A DNA stretch of 64,000 bases from Timema cristinae (lineage: Eukaryota; Arthropoda; Insecta; Phasmatodea; Timematidae), in assembly GCA_039000515.1 (NCBI GenBank), contig JBCFYV010000852.1, forward strand, positions 41,672-105,671, in the 5' to 3' direction. Position 1 is the first letter of the stretch. Each line of letters starts with the position of its first letter. The notes under the pieces are model-generated. The model was not told the origin of the DNA and ran no database searches. It saw only the letters and a program-made list of their open reading frames with translations. A program made the translations under genes and the position numbers. Positions 24,701 to 37,395 of the stretch are shown here, one piece after another.

Positions 24701-25510
24701 TTTCTCAAGATAGAGATAGGTTGTATTGAAGTGTATTGGATATAACTATCTCAAGATAGAGATAGGTTGTATTGAGGTAGACTTGATATAACTTTCTCAA
24801 GATAGAGATAGGTTGTATTGAGGTGTATTGGATATAACTATCTCAAGATAGAGATAGGTTGTATTGAGGTAGACTGGATATAACTATCTAAGATAGAGAT
24901 AGGTTGTATTGAGGTGTATTGGATATAACTATCTCAAGATAGAGATAGGTTGTATTGGGTAGACTGGATATAACTATCTCAAGATAAAGATAGGTTGTAT
25001 TGAGGTGTATTGGATATAACTATCTCAAGATAGAGATAGGTTGTATTGAGCTGTATTGGATATAACTATCTCAAGAAAAGAGATAGGTTGTATTGAGGTA
25101 GACTGGATATAACTATCTCAAGATAGAGATAGGTTGTATTGAGGTGTATTGGATATAACTATCTCAAGTTTAGAGATAAGTTGTATTGAGGTAGACTGGA
25201 TATAACTATCTCAAGATAGAGATAGGTTGTATTGAGGTAGACTGGATATAACTATCTCAAGATAGAGATAGGTTGTATTGAGATGTATTGGATAAAAACT
25301 ATCTCAAGATAGGATAGGTTGTATTGAGGTAGACTGGATATAACTATCTCAAGATAGAGATAGGTTGTATTGAGGTAGACTGGATATAACTATCTCAAGA
25401 TAGAGATTGGTTGTATTGGAGGTGTATTGAAAATAACTCTCTCAAGATAGTGATAGGGTGCAATGAGATGGAGTGGATAAAACTACCTTAAAATAGGGAT
25501 AGGTAATGCA
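21728..25510 (-). repeat. Sat46: second array, reverse orientation
   Basis: About 82 copies of the same 46-bp unit as 1-6,748, here as the reverse complement (GGTAGACTGGATATAAC, TATCTCAAGATAGAG, ATAGGTTGTATTGA). Type A (GTAGACTGG) and type B (GTGTATTGG) monomers alternate in many stretches, notably 24,300-25,200. Copies at 22,560-23,000 are shortened by many deletions. The last copies decay at 25,420-25,510. The left end is set by the gap. Confidence 0.98.
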
Positions 25511-26691
25511 CTTTTTTAAGTGCGGCAATGAACTTTCGAGTTCTTAGTATCATAGAGTAAGTAAATTAGTATATCTTAAATTTTTGTGGCGATGTAGCTT
25601 CAGCCAAGAAATTTTGCTATTTTAAGTCTAGTTTTACTATCGTCAAATATTTCATTATGGTTTTACTATATGATTGTGTTTTTGAAATCAAACGACAAAA
25701 CGAGAAAAATTTGGGCTGTTAAAATGAAAATATAAATTTTAGGACAGGTAGTTTTGTTGAAAACATGTGGTTTTGTCAAAAACTAATTAGTAGAAGGAGA
25801 ATGGTTTGATTGTTGATTTTTCAAATAAATGGAATACTATATAGTTGCAATGTTGGTTTTGTTCTTTCCTTGCATGAATGATCTCTTTGAAGCAGATATA
25901 AGATAAAAAAGCATATTATTTCTATCAAAAAACGTCCTTTTTAGTGACAAATAAAGCTACCATATAAACAAACATTATATTACATATCTCTCTGTTACTT
26001 TGATACTGGTCGTCCAAAAGTAGTGTTATTCAGATTCACTTCAATCCCGAGAAGAGCAAAGAGTTTCAGTTGGGATGTGTTGTTTCTCATTTACTATATA
26101 TACATGTATGTGTGTATTATCAAACAATGGGTACTTGTGAACTAACAAAAAATTAACAATAAATACCCCCTAGATGCTTTGGTGTTCTTATTTAGTGGCA
26201 CTTTTTATATTTAGAATAAATAGCTCAGTTTATCAAAAGGGTATTGATAATAAATTATGTTGAATAAATATATGTTTTTTTAACATTATAACTTCAAAAT
26301 TAAAAAACCTGAAAAGCTGAAATTTGTAATACGTACTTAATGCAACTTTAGGTTGTGAATCCCCAATTTAAATAATTTTGCTTTTAAATATCCTGCGAGC
26401 TCAATGACAAACTATATGGCTACCGATTTATGGTGCTAATAATATATTTAATCACGATTGTTCAAGCTTAATGTATGGTTATATATGTATTCATTAGTTT
26501 CATATAAAATTTTATTATTAACGAATAGCATAAATACAAATTTAAGTTTCGGGAAAGGAGTTTTAAGTTTAAATATAAATTTAGTTCTAACGAGACTACT
26601 AACTTTACCCAGGCAACGCAAAAACCCAAACACATCGTGTAAGATATGCCAGTACATAAGTCTGTCAATGACAGGCAAACTGAACTTAAAT
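25511..26691. other. AT-rich intergenic DNA, no gene seen
   Basis: AT-rich and stop-rich. Overlapping frames at 26,448-26,814 have no motif, and part of the longest is simply SINE-A sequence. Nothing recognised. Confidence 0.6.
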
Positions 26692-26997
26692 AATAATTAT
26701 GAGGTGCCCTGGTGGTCTAGGGGAAAGGTGTCGGACTTCTGTGCTGAGGTCCGGGGTTCAATCCTCGGTCCCGGCACAAATTTATTTATTACCAAACCCT
26801 TCCTTCAGCTCTGACAAGACATCTTGTGAATGTGGGGAATGCCAGGCCTCCACCGTGGTTCGGATTCCACGTTAAACTGTAGGTCCTCCATTTCATCTCA
26901 CAATCCCCCTACCATTACACGTTAGCTTAAGGGGTTTATAAACCCGAACGGGTAATAAGAGCGATGCTAATAATAATAGTAATAAAAATAATTATGA
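26692..26997 (+). mobile_element. SINE-A copy, plus strand, with 11-bp TSD
   Basis: Full-length tRNA-derived SINE. The head has an A-box-like TGGTCTAGGGGAAAGG (26,713-26,728) and a B box GGTTCAATCC (26,755-26,764), then TCGGTCCCGGCAC. The body carries CATCTTGTGAATGTGG and CCACCGTGGTTCGGATTCC. The 3' end is CCCGAACGGGTAATAAGAGC followed by an (AAT)n-type tail. Flanking direct repeats AATAATTATGA at 26,692-26,702 and 26,987-26,997 are the likely target-site duplication. The element would be transcribed by RNA polymerase III and mobilised by a partner LINE. Confidence 0.92.
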
Positions 26998-27659
26998 TCC
27001 AATTCATATTTTAGTGCAACTGAAAATCGCAAACTCCTTACTTAAAATTGGATAAAATTTTTAAAATTAGAGGAGGCTGAAAAAAGGGATTTATCAAAAC
27101 CGCTTGAATGATAGATCAACTTGTAATTTGAAGTGCGCTTTAGGTGCATTTTCTTTCTTATTTATCAATAAATGAGACATCTATTTAAAAACTCCTAAGA
27201 TTTGGGAGACAAACATTTGTAGATAAAAAATGAGTAAAAAATAGGGGAGAGTTAATTTTCCATGAAAGAGAATAAATGAAATAATATACACTTTTACAGA
27301 AACATTGGAAAAAAAAGGACCATCTCCTTTCCCCAAATTGAATAACCCTTCAATCTCATATTTTTAAAGTCATAGATACAAATTTATATAAATTTATTAT
27401 ATATTGGAGACTGTTTATTTGATAAAAATAAATTTCAAATAAAATAATCTTATATTTGATAATAACTTTACAATGGTAAGTTATTTTGTATCTCAAATTG
27501 TTGCGGAGGGTATTGTCAAAATTGAGAATTTACGGTTGTTTTTGTGAAATCTTGGATCATTCTCATGGGTTAATGAAGTATAATTTTATTTATATTGCTA
27601 AACGGCATCTAACTAACAAATATTAATTATTTAAAAATCACTATAGAAGAATGAGAAGA
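26998..27659. other. AT-rich intergenic DNA, no gene seen
   Basis: Stop-rich AT DNA between SINE-A and the low-quality block. Nothing recognised. Confidence 0.6.
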
Positions 27660-29529
27660 AATTTGATTTGATCTCCTTTTTCTCTTCAATAAAAATTAAA
27701 ATTTTTTGGGGTTAAATCTAATTCCAAAAAATTCCCAAAAACTTTAAAAATTTTTAAATTCCAATTTAGCCCCATCGAAAAAATTTTTCGGTCAAAAAAA
27801 AAAAGGTTTCCCCTTCCTTTTTTATTTCTTTATTTTTTTTCTTTCGTAAATCGTATAATCTAACTTAAGGCTTTTTCATCCTCTCCATCCGTTCTACTTT
27901 TTACTGATAAATTTACTTCCTTATTAAAAATATTCCTTTTTATTTTTTTTTGTTCGTACCCAAAAAAACAAATTTTAAAAACATGTTTTAAAAAATTTTT
28001 AGGCACCCCCTTTGAACCAAAAATTTCAACCCCCATTAAAAGAAATTTATAAACACCCTTGGTTTGTAAAAAAGTTCAAATAATCATTTATTAAAAAAAA
28101 ATTTAAAAAATTTTTTTTTATATTATTAATTTTTTTGCACCATGCCTTTTCCCCTTAGGGTTATTCGCTTTTTAAATACTAATTTCGTTAAAAAAATTGG
28201 GATTGGGGGAAGGGTTTAAAAATTTTGGGAAGTGAACCCCCTTTGCGTGGAGGGAGGGGGGGGAAAAAAATTTGTAAAAAAACCTCCCCCGTTCACCCGA
28301 CCCAGTTTTTAACCTCGATCCCCCCCTTTTTCCCCGCAGTCGAGGGGTCAACCGACAAGCGCGTTAGCCAAAAAAAAGCCAACGAGGCGGGTTACTCCCA
28401 TATTTTATTTTAAAAAGTTCTTTACATTTTTTTAATTTTTTTATATATTTTTTTTTAAATTTTTCCCCCGGGGTTTTTTAAAAAATTTTTTAATTTTTAA
28501 AAAATTTTTTTTTTCCCTTAAAAAAAAATTTTAATTTTGGGGGCCCGAACCCCCCGGGGGAAGACATAAAAGGGGGGGTTTTTTTTTTAGGAGGCACGTT
28601 TAAAAAAAACATTGTTTCAAAAGGGGGAAAAAATCTTAAAAAAAACCCCCTTTTTAGAAAATTTTAAAAATTTTAAAAAGAACTTTAAAAAGGGGGATTT
28701 TTATCGTTTTTTTTTTTAAATTTTTTGGGGGAAAAAAAAAGGGGGGGGGTCGAACTTTGGCCCTTTGGGGGATGGAAAATTTCCCCCAGTAAAAAAACAC
28801 AAAAAAAGGATTTTTTATTAATTTTTATTTATTATTTTTCCCCCATTTTGAGACGGGAAAAAAACCCTTTTCAATTGGGTTTTTTTTTCCCAAAAAACCC
28901 CAAAAAAAAAAAAAATTAGGTTAATTTTTTCATTTTAAAAAGAATGCATAAAATTTGTGAACAAAAAAGGGGGGGAAAAAAAGACCCCTTACGTTTGGAT
29001 TCAGAAATCTCATACTGTAGGTATTGCATCTTTTCCCTTTTAAAAAAAAAAAGGGGGGTTTTGGAAAAAAATAAAAAAAATTTCTTTCAAAACCCTTCCC
29101 GTCTTCTCTCTCTCCCCTCTCTCCCCTCTCTTCTCTCTCTATATATTTTTTTTTTTAAAAATATCCCCGTATTTTTTTTTGCCCCAAAGGCCAAAAACTT
29201 TCGATCTTTTTCCCAATTTTTTTTTTTTTTAATCCCCCAGGCCCCCGGGGTTTTTGTCAAAACGTAAAAAAACTAAAAGGGTAATAAAAAATGAAGATAA
29301 TTAGGGAAGAGCCCCCGGGCTAATTTTTATAATTTTTTTTTAAAAAAAATTTAATTTTAAAAAATTTTTAATTTTAAACCCCCCCAAAATTTTCCCTTTA
29401 AAAATATTGTTAAAAAATACAAAATTTTTTTTTTTCCCCTTTTTTGGTTTTTTTAAAAGATGGAAAAAGGATTCCCTTATCTTTAAACAAAATTTTGGGC
29501 CCCCAGGGGGACTTTTGGGGGAAAAAAGT
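27660..29529. other. homopolymer-riddled, low-quality block
   Basis: Dense runs of 4-10 identical bases of all four kinds (for example 28,430-28,620 and 28,720-28,920), unlike the flanks. A CT microsatellite-like stretch is visible at about 29,100-29,140. Frames of 60-107 codons here encode Lys/Phe/Pro/Gly runs and are artefacts of the homopolymers. I read this as poor consensus sequence rather than biology. Confidence 0.65.
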
Positions 29530-32500
29530 TTACCCAAACAGTGTCACAGTAAATTTTTGAGGTTTAAAGAGGGCATTCTTTCCCCAAATGGGGAAAAAAT
29601 AAAAAAGAAAAGGGGGAAAGAGAAACCCCCCCCACCCCAGCCCGGTCACAAAAAAAAGAGAGGTACATGAGGGGATTTTTTTCCCTATCCCGTGTCACAG
29701 TTAAAAGAGGGTACATGGGGGAAAATTTCCTTTTTCCACAGGGGCACGTAATAGAGAGGTTTTTTGAGGGCATTGCCTACCCCAGCAGTGTCACAGTAAT
29801 TTTAGAGGTAAAATTTTTGGGGTTTCCCACCCTTCAGTGTCACAGTAATAGAGAGGTACACGGGGCATTGCCTTCCCCGCAGTGACACGTAAAAGAGAGG
29901 GGCATGAGGGCATTGCCCAAACCCCGCAGTTTTAAAAATTAATTTTTGTGGTAAATGAGGGGGTTGTTTTTCCTTTCCCCCGTCACAGTAAAAGAGAGGT
30001 ACATGGGGGGATTGCCTACCCCAGCGTTTTCCAGTAATTTGGAGGTCATGAGGGCATTGCCCACCCTAGCAATGACACGTAATTTTTGAGGGTTTTAAAA
30101 GGGGGGTTTCCTTCCCCAAAAAAATTTTTCCCGTAATAGAGAGGTAATTTGGGGGTTGCCCCCTAGCAGTGGCCCCCGTAATAGAGAGGGGGGATGAGGG
30201 CCCTTGTTACCCCCCGGAAATTTTGGGCCCCCCAAAAAAAGGGGGTACATGAGGGCTTGCCTAAACCCTTTTTAGTTTAACCAAAAGGGGGGACATTTTT
30301 GGGGGATTTCCCCCCCCCCCCCAGTCAAAAGTAATTTTTGGGTACATGGGGCATTGCCCCCTAAATAGTGACCAGTAATAAAGAGGGCATGGGGGCATTT
30401 TTTTTCCCTTTTTAGTGACACTTAAAATTTAGAGGTACATGAGGGGATTGCCCAAAAACCAGCAGTGGACCCGTTTTAAAAAAGAGGGACAAGGGGGGTT
30501 TTCCTACCCTTTTTAAAAAAAAACCCGTAATTGAGAGGTTTTTTTGGGGGGTTTCCTACCCCCCTTTTTTAAAAATAAAAGGGGGGGTTTTTTGAGGGGA
30601 TTGCCTACCCCAGCCCGTTCCCGTTAAAAGGAGGTACATTTAGGGCATTGGGGCCAAAACCCCCCCAGTGGGCCCAAAAAGGGGGGGTACAAAGAGGGGA
30701 TTGGGGCCCCCCCAGCAGTGACCAAAAAAATAGAAAAAGGGACATGGGGCAAAATTTTTTACCCCGCCCCCGACCCTAAAAAAAGAAAAGGGGGTGGGGC
30801 ATTTTCCTACCCTAAACCGTGGGGGCCCGTAATAGAGAGGGACATGGGGGGCATTTTACCCCCCCCCAGTGTCCCCAAAAAAAGAGAGGTAATTTTGGGG
30901 GATTGGGCCCCCTAGCGTGGGGGCGTAATTTTTTAAAGGACAGGGGGGATTGCCTACCCTTTGAGTGACACGTAATAGGGGAGGTACATGAGGGCATTTT
31001 TACCCCGCGTGACAAAAATAATAGAGAGGTACATGAGGGAAAATTTTTCCCCCCCCTTTTTAGTGGCACAAATTTTAATTTGAGGGTACATGAGGGGATT
31101 GCCCACCCCAGCCGTGGCACCCGGAAAAGAGAGGGGGGATGAGGGGTTTTCCCACCCTTTTTAGTTTGGCCCGTAAAGAGAGGGGGGAAAGGGCTTTTTC
31201 CCCCCCCTTTTTAGTGAACAGTTTTAAAAAGGGGGTACCCCCGGGGGTTGCTACCTTTTTAGTGGAAAAATAATTTTTGAGGGACATGGGGGATTGCCTA
31301 CCCTAGAGTGTACAAATAAAAGGGGGTCATGGGGAAATTGGGTACCCTAGCAGGGGGCACCCCCTTTAAAAGGAGGTACATTTTGGGCATTGCCCACCCT
31401 AGCAGTGGCACAGTAATAGAGAGGTTCCGAGGCATTGCCTTTTTCCCAGCAGGACAAAGTAATAGGAGGTACATGGGGGCCCTTTTCCCTACCCCGCAAA
31501 AAGGACAGTAAAAGGGAGGTAAATGAGAGCATTGCCACCCCAAGTGGGCCCCCGAATTTAAAGGGGAAAAGAGAGCATTGCCCACCCTAGCAGTGGGGAA
31601 AAAAAAATGAGGGTTTTTTGAGAGCTTTTTAACCCCAGCAGGACCAGTAAATTTTTGAGGTAATGAGAGAAAACCTTACCCTGCAGGGGGAAAATAATAG
31701 GAGGTCATGAGGGCATTGCCCCCCCCCTTTTTCAGTGGCACAGTTTAAAAAAGGGGAAAAGGGGGATTGGGGCCCCCCCCAGGGAGTGAACAGTAATTTT
31801 TAAAAGGACATGGAAAAAAATTTCCCCCCCCAGCCCCCGGCCAAAATTTAATTTGAGGGGGGACCCCCAGGGCATTTTCCCCCCCCCCCGCAGTGGCACA
31901 GTAATAGAGGGTACATGGGGGATTTCCCAACCCCCCCCCGGGGAACCCGTAAAAAGGGGAGGGAAATGAGGGGATTGCCTTAAAACCCCCCCAGGGCACA
32001 GTAATAGAGAGGTAAATGAGGGGAATTTCCCAACCCCCCCCGTGAACAGTAATAGAGAGGTCCCTGAGGGAAAATTTTTTACCCCAGCGTGGCCCCAGTT
32101 TAAAAAGGAAAAGGGGGAATTTGGGGGGGGTTTTTTAAAGGTTTGGGACGTTTAAAAGAGAGGTAATGAGGGCATTTGGGGCCCCCCCCCAAAAAAATGG
32201 CCCCCGTTTAAAAGGAGGGAATGGAGCATTGCTCCCTAGCAGTGACACAGGAAAAGAGGGATTTATAAGGGGGGGTTTCCCACCCTAGCAGTGGGACGTA
32301 ATAGAGGGGCATGAGAGCATTGCCTACCCTAGCGTTTACACTTTTTAAAAGAGGGACATTTTTAGCAAAATTCCCTTTTCCTTTGGTGACCCAGTAATAG
32401 AGAGGGAAAAAGGGGCATTGCCTTTTTTCCCCCCGTGGCACAGTAAAAGGGGGGTAATGGGAGCATTGCCTACCCTTTTTAGTGACAAAATTTTAGGGGG

Positions 32501-35355
32501 GATGGATAAGGGCCCCCCCTCCCTAGCAGTGGCAAAAATAATAGAGAGGTACATGAGGGGGATTGCCTTTCCCCGCAGTGGCCCATAATAGGGGGGGTAC
32601 ATGGAAAAGGGGGGTTTCCCACCCCCCCAAAAAGGGGGCAGTAATAGGGGGGGTACATTTAGGGGATTGCCTAAAACCCAAAAAAATGCACCGTAATAAA
32701 AGGGGGGTACCCCCAGGGGATTTCCCACCCCCAGCAGTGGGAAAAATAAAAAGAGAGGTACATGGGGCATTGCCACCCTTTGCAAAAAAACAGTTTTAAT
32801 TTTTGGGGATTTCATAAGGGGGGGTTTCCCACCCCAGCCCTGACCAGTAATTTTTAAAAAATACTTTTGGGGGGGTTTCCTACCCTTTGCCCGTGGCCGT
32901 AAAAGGGGGGTACATGGGGGACAAATTTCCTTTTTCCCAGCCCCCTTTTTAAAAAGTAATTGGAGATGCATAAGGGGCCCCCCCTTTCCCCAGCGTGGGG
33001 GAAAAAAAAGAGAGGTCAAAGGGAGCATTTCCCACCCTAGCTGACAAAAATAATAGAGAGGTACATTTAGGGGGATTGCCTACCCTAGGAAAGGGCAAAA
33101 GTTTAAAAAAGAGGTTCCCTGGAGCATTGCCCCCCCCCAGCGTGGCCAGTAAAAGAGAGGTACATGAGAGCATTGCCCCCTTGCGTTTTACAAATTTTAA
33201 AAAAAAAGGTCTTTGGGGAATTTGGGCCCCCCCCCCCCAGGGGCACGTTTTTAAAAAGAAGGGACTTTTGGGGGGGTTTCCTACCTAGCGTGACACAGTT
33301 TAAAAGGGGGGGCATGAGGGCATTTCCCACCCTTTTAAATGACACAGTTTAAAAGAGAGGTAAATTTTTGGGGGGATTGCCCACCCTAGCAGTGGCACAG
33401 TTTAAAAGAGAGGTACATGAGGGGGATTGCCTTTTCCCCCGCAGTGTCACAGTTAAAAAAGAGAAAGGGACATGGGGGATTTCCTAAAACCCCGCAGTGG
33501 CCCCGTAATAGAGAGGTTCATTTAGGGCCTTTTTTTTCCCCAGCGTGAACCCCAAAAAAATTTTTGGGACATGAGGGCATTGCCTTTCCCCCAGCAGTGA
33601 ACAGAATTGAGAGGGGCTGAGGCATTTTTTACCCCAAAAAAATTGGCACAGTAAAAAAAGAGGTACAAAAAAAAGCATTGCCCCCTAGCGGGGCCCCAAA
33701 AAAAAAGAGAGGTACATGAGAGCATTTGGGCCCAAACCCCAGCTTTTACACTTTTTTTAGGAGATCCCAAAAGGGGGATTCCCCCCCCTTTTAAAAAGGG
33801 GAAAAATAAAGAAAAAGGGACATGAGAAAAATTTCCTTTTCCCTTTCCCGTGACACAGTAATAGAGGGGGGCATGGGGAGCGGGGGCCCACCCTAGCAGT
33901 GACACGAAAAAAGAAAAAACCCTTTGGGGCCCCTTGCCTCCCCCAGCAGGGGGCACAGTAATAAAAAGGTCATGGGGGCTTTGGGGCCCAACCCCGCAGG
34001 GGGCCCCAGAAATTTTGAGAGGTACATGAGGGATTCCCTTTTCCCTTTCCCCGTGGCCCCGTAAAAGAGGGGGCCCTGAGGGCATTCCCTCCCTTTGCAG
34101 GACACCCGTAATAGAAAAAGGGAAATGGGGGCATTCCCTACCCTAGCAATGAAAGAAATTTGGGGGTTTCTGAGGGTTTTTCCTCCCCGCGGGGCCCACG
34201 TAATGAGGGGTTTCAGGGGGGGTTTTTCCTTAACCCCAGCGGGGGCACGGGAATTTTGAGGGGGGACTTTTGGGGGCATTCCCTCCCAGGGGGGGGAAAA
34301 GTAATAGGGGGGGTACTGAGGGCATTGCCCCCCCCAGCAGTGACACGGGGAATAGGGGTTTCTTTTAGGCAGGGGCCCACCCTAGCAGGGGAAAAAGGGA
34401 AAAGGGGGTCCATGAAAATTTTCCCTCCCCTTTGCGTGTCACATTTAAAAGAGGGGTTTTTGGGGGGATTGCCTCCCCCCGCGGGGGCACAGTTGGGGGA
34501 GGGACAGGGGGGGCTTTCCCTTTTTCCCCGAGTGAACAGTAATAAGAGGTACATGGGGGGATTCCCTTTCCCCGGGGGCACGAATAGAGGGGTTTTTTAG
34601 AGCATTGCCCCCCCTAGAAAATGGCCCCATTTTAAAAGGGGGGCTTTGAGGGCATTCCCTTTTCCCAAGCATTTTGGCACAAATAATAGAGAGGTACATG
34701 AGGGCATTGCCCCCCCAGCAGGGGCCCCGAAATTTGGAGGTACATGGGGAAAAATTTCCTTCCCCCAGCATTTGGCCCCCAGTAATAGGGGGGTTAAAAA
34801 GGGGGGGTTTCCCCAAACCCCAGCAGGGGGAAAAGTAAAAGGGGAGGTACAGGGAAAAACTTTTCCCAAAACCCCAGCAGTGGCACAGTAATAGGGGTAA
34901 TGGGGAAAATTGCCTACCCTACGGGTCCAGAAAAAAGGGGGGGTTTACATGGGGCTTTGTTTTATTTTTGCTGTGGCCAAAAATTTGAGGGAAAAATGGG
35001 GAAAATTCCCCTTTCCCTAGCAGTGAAAAGTAATAGAGGGTACTTTTAGGGAATTGCCTCCCCTAGCAGGGGGCACATTTAAAAGAGAGGTAAAGGTTTT
35101 TCCTTTTCCCCACCCCGGGGCCAGTAATAGAGAGGTACATGAGACCCCTTCCCTTTCCCAAAAAAATGGCACAGTTTTAGAAAAAGGGACAAGGGGATTT
35201 TTTTTAACCCCTTGCAGTGGACAGTAAAAAAAGAGGTAATGGGGGGCTTTTCCCTCCCCCCACCCGTGGCACAGTAATAAAAGGGATGAGAGCATTGCCT
35301 ACCCTAGAAGGAACAGAAATAAAAAAGATGCAAAAAGGGGATTGCCTACTTTTTT
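29530..35355. repeat. Sat47: 47-bp satellite array, heavily corrupted
   Basis: About 124 copies of a ~47-bp unit whose consensus can still be read: GTACATGAGGGCATTGCC, TACCCTAGCAGTGACAC, AGTAATAGAGAG. Good copies occur near 30,000-30,070, 31,390-31,430 and 33,380-33,420. In most copies parts are replaced by runs of A, T, G or C, and copy length varies. The many frames of 60-227 codons on both strands are repeat and noise by-products, not genes. Confidence 0.93.
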
Positions 35356-36429
35356 GTTAGAAACAGGGTTTTCTTTTCAGACAAAGGTAATTTTTTAGTG
35401 TATTGTTGGAAAAATTTCCTATAGACTCCCCTTTTTTAAAACGAATCTTTTCCCGCACAAATAAAAATTTTAAAGTCCCAAAATTTTAAATTTTACTCCC
35501 CCCCCTTTTTTTTGATCTATCTGCCCCAAAACCCAAAAAAATTTTTCCAGCCCTCTATAGTCTTGAAAAAAACCCCAAACCCTTTTAAGGAAAAAATTTT
35601 CCGCCCCCCATTTTTAAGGGGCCGTCCCCCCCTTTTTCCCCAATTTTTCTGGATATTGCCCCCAAGACCCCATGCATAAAAATGGCTCAAAAAGGGGGTG
35701 AAGGGGTCCCTATAAAGTCAGGGAGGGAAAAACTGTCGGAGGGAAATAAGTTGCCTATTCACAGTTCGCACAAAAAAAATGGCCGACTTTGTTCCTTATA
35801 AAGCTCGTTTTTTCCCAAACACCTTCATGGGGGGTTCTTTAGTCGGAAATTTTCTTGACTGCATATTGCACGTAGTCCGAACATTTTCCTTCTCTATCGA
35901 CCCCCTAAATTTCTGTTGTTTCTTTATTCGTTTTGCCATGAAAGTCTTTCGGAGCTATATCAGTTATTAACACCCGCCGGCGCTAGGATTGCCCGATCTA
36001 CCGTTCAGGGGATTGTGGGAAATTTGCCCTTTCTGTGCCGCCAAAGGGTTTTCAGCCCCTCGGGCAACAGTTTCATGACCCCCAAATAATTGCTAGCAAA
36101 TATTTTTTTATGTACACTTCCTAAATTCATTGTTTAAATTTTTACATAATTTAAAAACCAAGAGGCTTTTTTTAAAAATTGCTTCCCTAAAAGGGGGAGG
36201 GGGGAAAACCGCTTGAAAATGCAATGTAAATTTAGTAAATAAAAGTTTTGTTGTCTTTTTGTTTCCTCTCCTAGGGAGGTCCTTAAGATTTCCGAGGGGA
36301 GGGGGAGGTTTTTAAAACCCCCTAAAAACCCCCTTTTTTACGCCCTTATCAACAACACAATTTCTTTTTAGGTCAAAAAATTATTTAAAAAAAATTTTTA
36401 AAATTTTTCCCTTATAAATTAAAATTTTT
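35356..36429. other. noisy non-coding DNA, no gene seen
   Basis: Homopolymer-rich up to about 35,760, then more normal sequence. A 63-codon frame (35,779-35,970) has no motif. Nothing recognised. Confidence 0.5.
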
Positions 36430-36715
36430 ATTATTATTATTATTATTATTAGACCCCATCTTATACCCGTAAAGGTTTTACACACTTACGTAATATGGGT
36501 TGTGAGATGAAATGGCGGACCTACAGTTTAACGGGGGGATTGAACCACGGGTGGAGGCCTGGGGATTACACCATTTACAAGCTGTGATTAATATACGTCT
36601 TGTCAGAGGTGAAAGAAGGGTTTTTGGCAATTGATAAATCTGTGCCGGGAGCGAGGGTTGAACCCCCGGGCCCCCAACACAGAAGTCTGACACCTTTCCC
36701 CTAGACCGCCAAGTC
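36430..36715 (-). mobile_element. SINE-A copy, minus strand
   Basis: Tail (TTA)n at 36,430-36,451. The body holds the SINE-A blocks GAGATGAAATGG, GGACCTACAGTTTAACG, GTGGAGGCCTGG and TCTTGTCAGAGGTGAA. The tRNA-like head (TGTGCCGGGAGCGAGGGTTG, CACAGAAGTCTGACACC, CCCTAGACCGCC) ends near 36,715. It differs from the other copies at many places and has an extra segment near 36,580-36,595. No clear target-site duplication. Confidence 0.88.
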
Positions 36716-37125
36716 AACCCCTATATATTATAAATCTGGCAAAAATCACCCATACATATTTTTTTATTTCGAATAGTCTTTTTTTTTTTCACATATACTT
36801 TTATACAAACGATTCTCATTTTTTAAACCCAAAGATGAGGGTATGATAAAAGTATAATTGAGATGAAGTCAACCATTATTTGCGTTTTTGAGAAAGTGAG
36901 TAGCCATTTAGTGAAAAACCCCCTTAATACACCAAAGAAGGATTGGAATCCCCCGCCCCCCCAGTAATTGAAAAACAAAAATAGTTGAAAAAAAAATTCT
37001 TGAATTTTTTTTGTATCACTAGTTTTAATGAATTAAAATTTGGAAAAAAAGTATTAAAATGCATTTACAGTAAATTTAAATTTTCAAAAAAGAGAAAGGG
37101 GTAAAACTAAGAGTTTCTTGCATTA
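36716..37125. other. spacer, no gene seen
   Basis: AT-rich with A- and T-runs. Nothing recognised. Confidence 0.55.
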
Positions 37126-37395
37126 GAACCCGCCTCGGTAGCGTGTTGGCTACGGCTAGTAATGTTGAGCTCGACTGTTGGGAGGCGGGGCGTTTCGAGA
37201 TTCAAAATCTTGGTCGGGTGAACGGGGGGTGGTTTTTCCTAAATGATTTTCCACTCCCCCTCCACGAAAATGTATGTTCCTTCCTTTAATTCATCCACCC
37301 CAAATTACAAATTCCATTAGCGAAATTTAGTACTTAGAGCAAAATAAACAAACGGGTAGTAAGATGCGGTGCTAAAAAAAAATAAAAAAATAAAA
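37126..37395 (+). mobile_element. SINE-E copy, plus strand
   Basis: The head has CCCGCCTCGGTAGCGTG then TTGGCTACGGC (tRNA-like A-box region) and a weak B-box-like CGAGATTCAAAATC. The body carries GGTGGTTTTTCCTAAATG and TTTTCCACTCCCCCTCCAC. The 3' end is CCATTAGCGAAATTTAGTAC, then ACGGGTAGTAAGATGCGGTG and an A-rich tail. The body recurs at 41,500-41,630 and 48,455-48,600. The 3' tail is the same as in SINE-A. Confidence 0.78.

Noticed and set aside
26713..26780. tRNA gene in the SINE-A head
   Set aside because: Repeated four times with the same non-tRNA body, (AAT)n tail and, in two copies, target-site duplications, so it is a SINE.
29340..35295. Dozens of ORFs of 60-227 codons rich in Pro, Gly and Lys on both strands
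   Set aside because: They arise from Sat47 and from homopolymer noise; no domain, no consistent strand.
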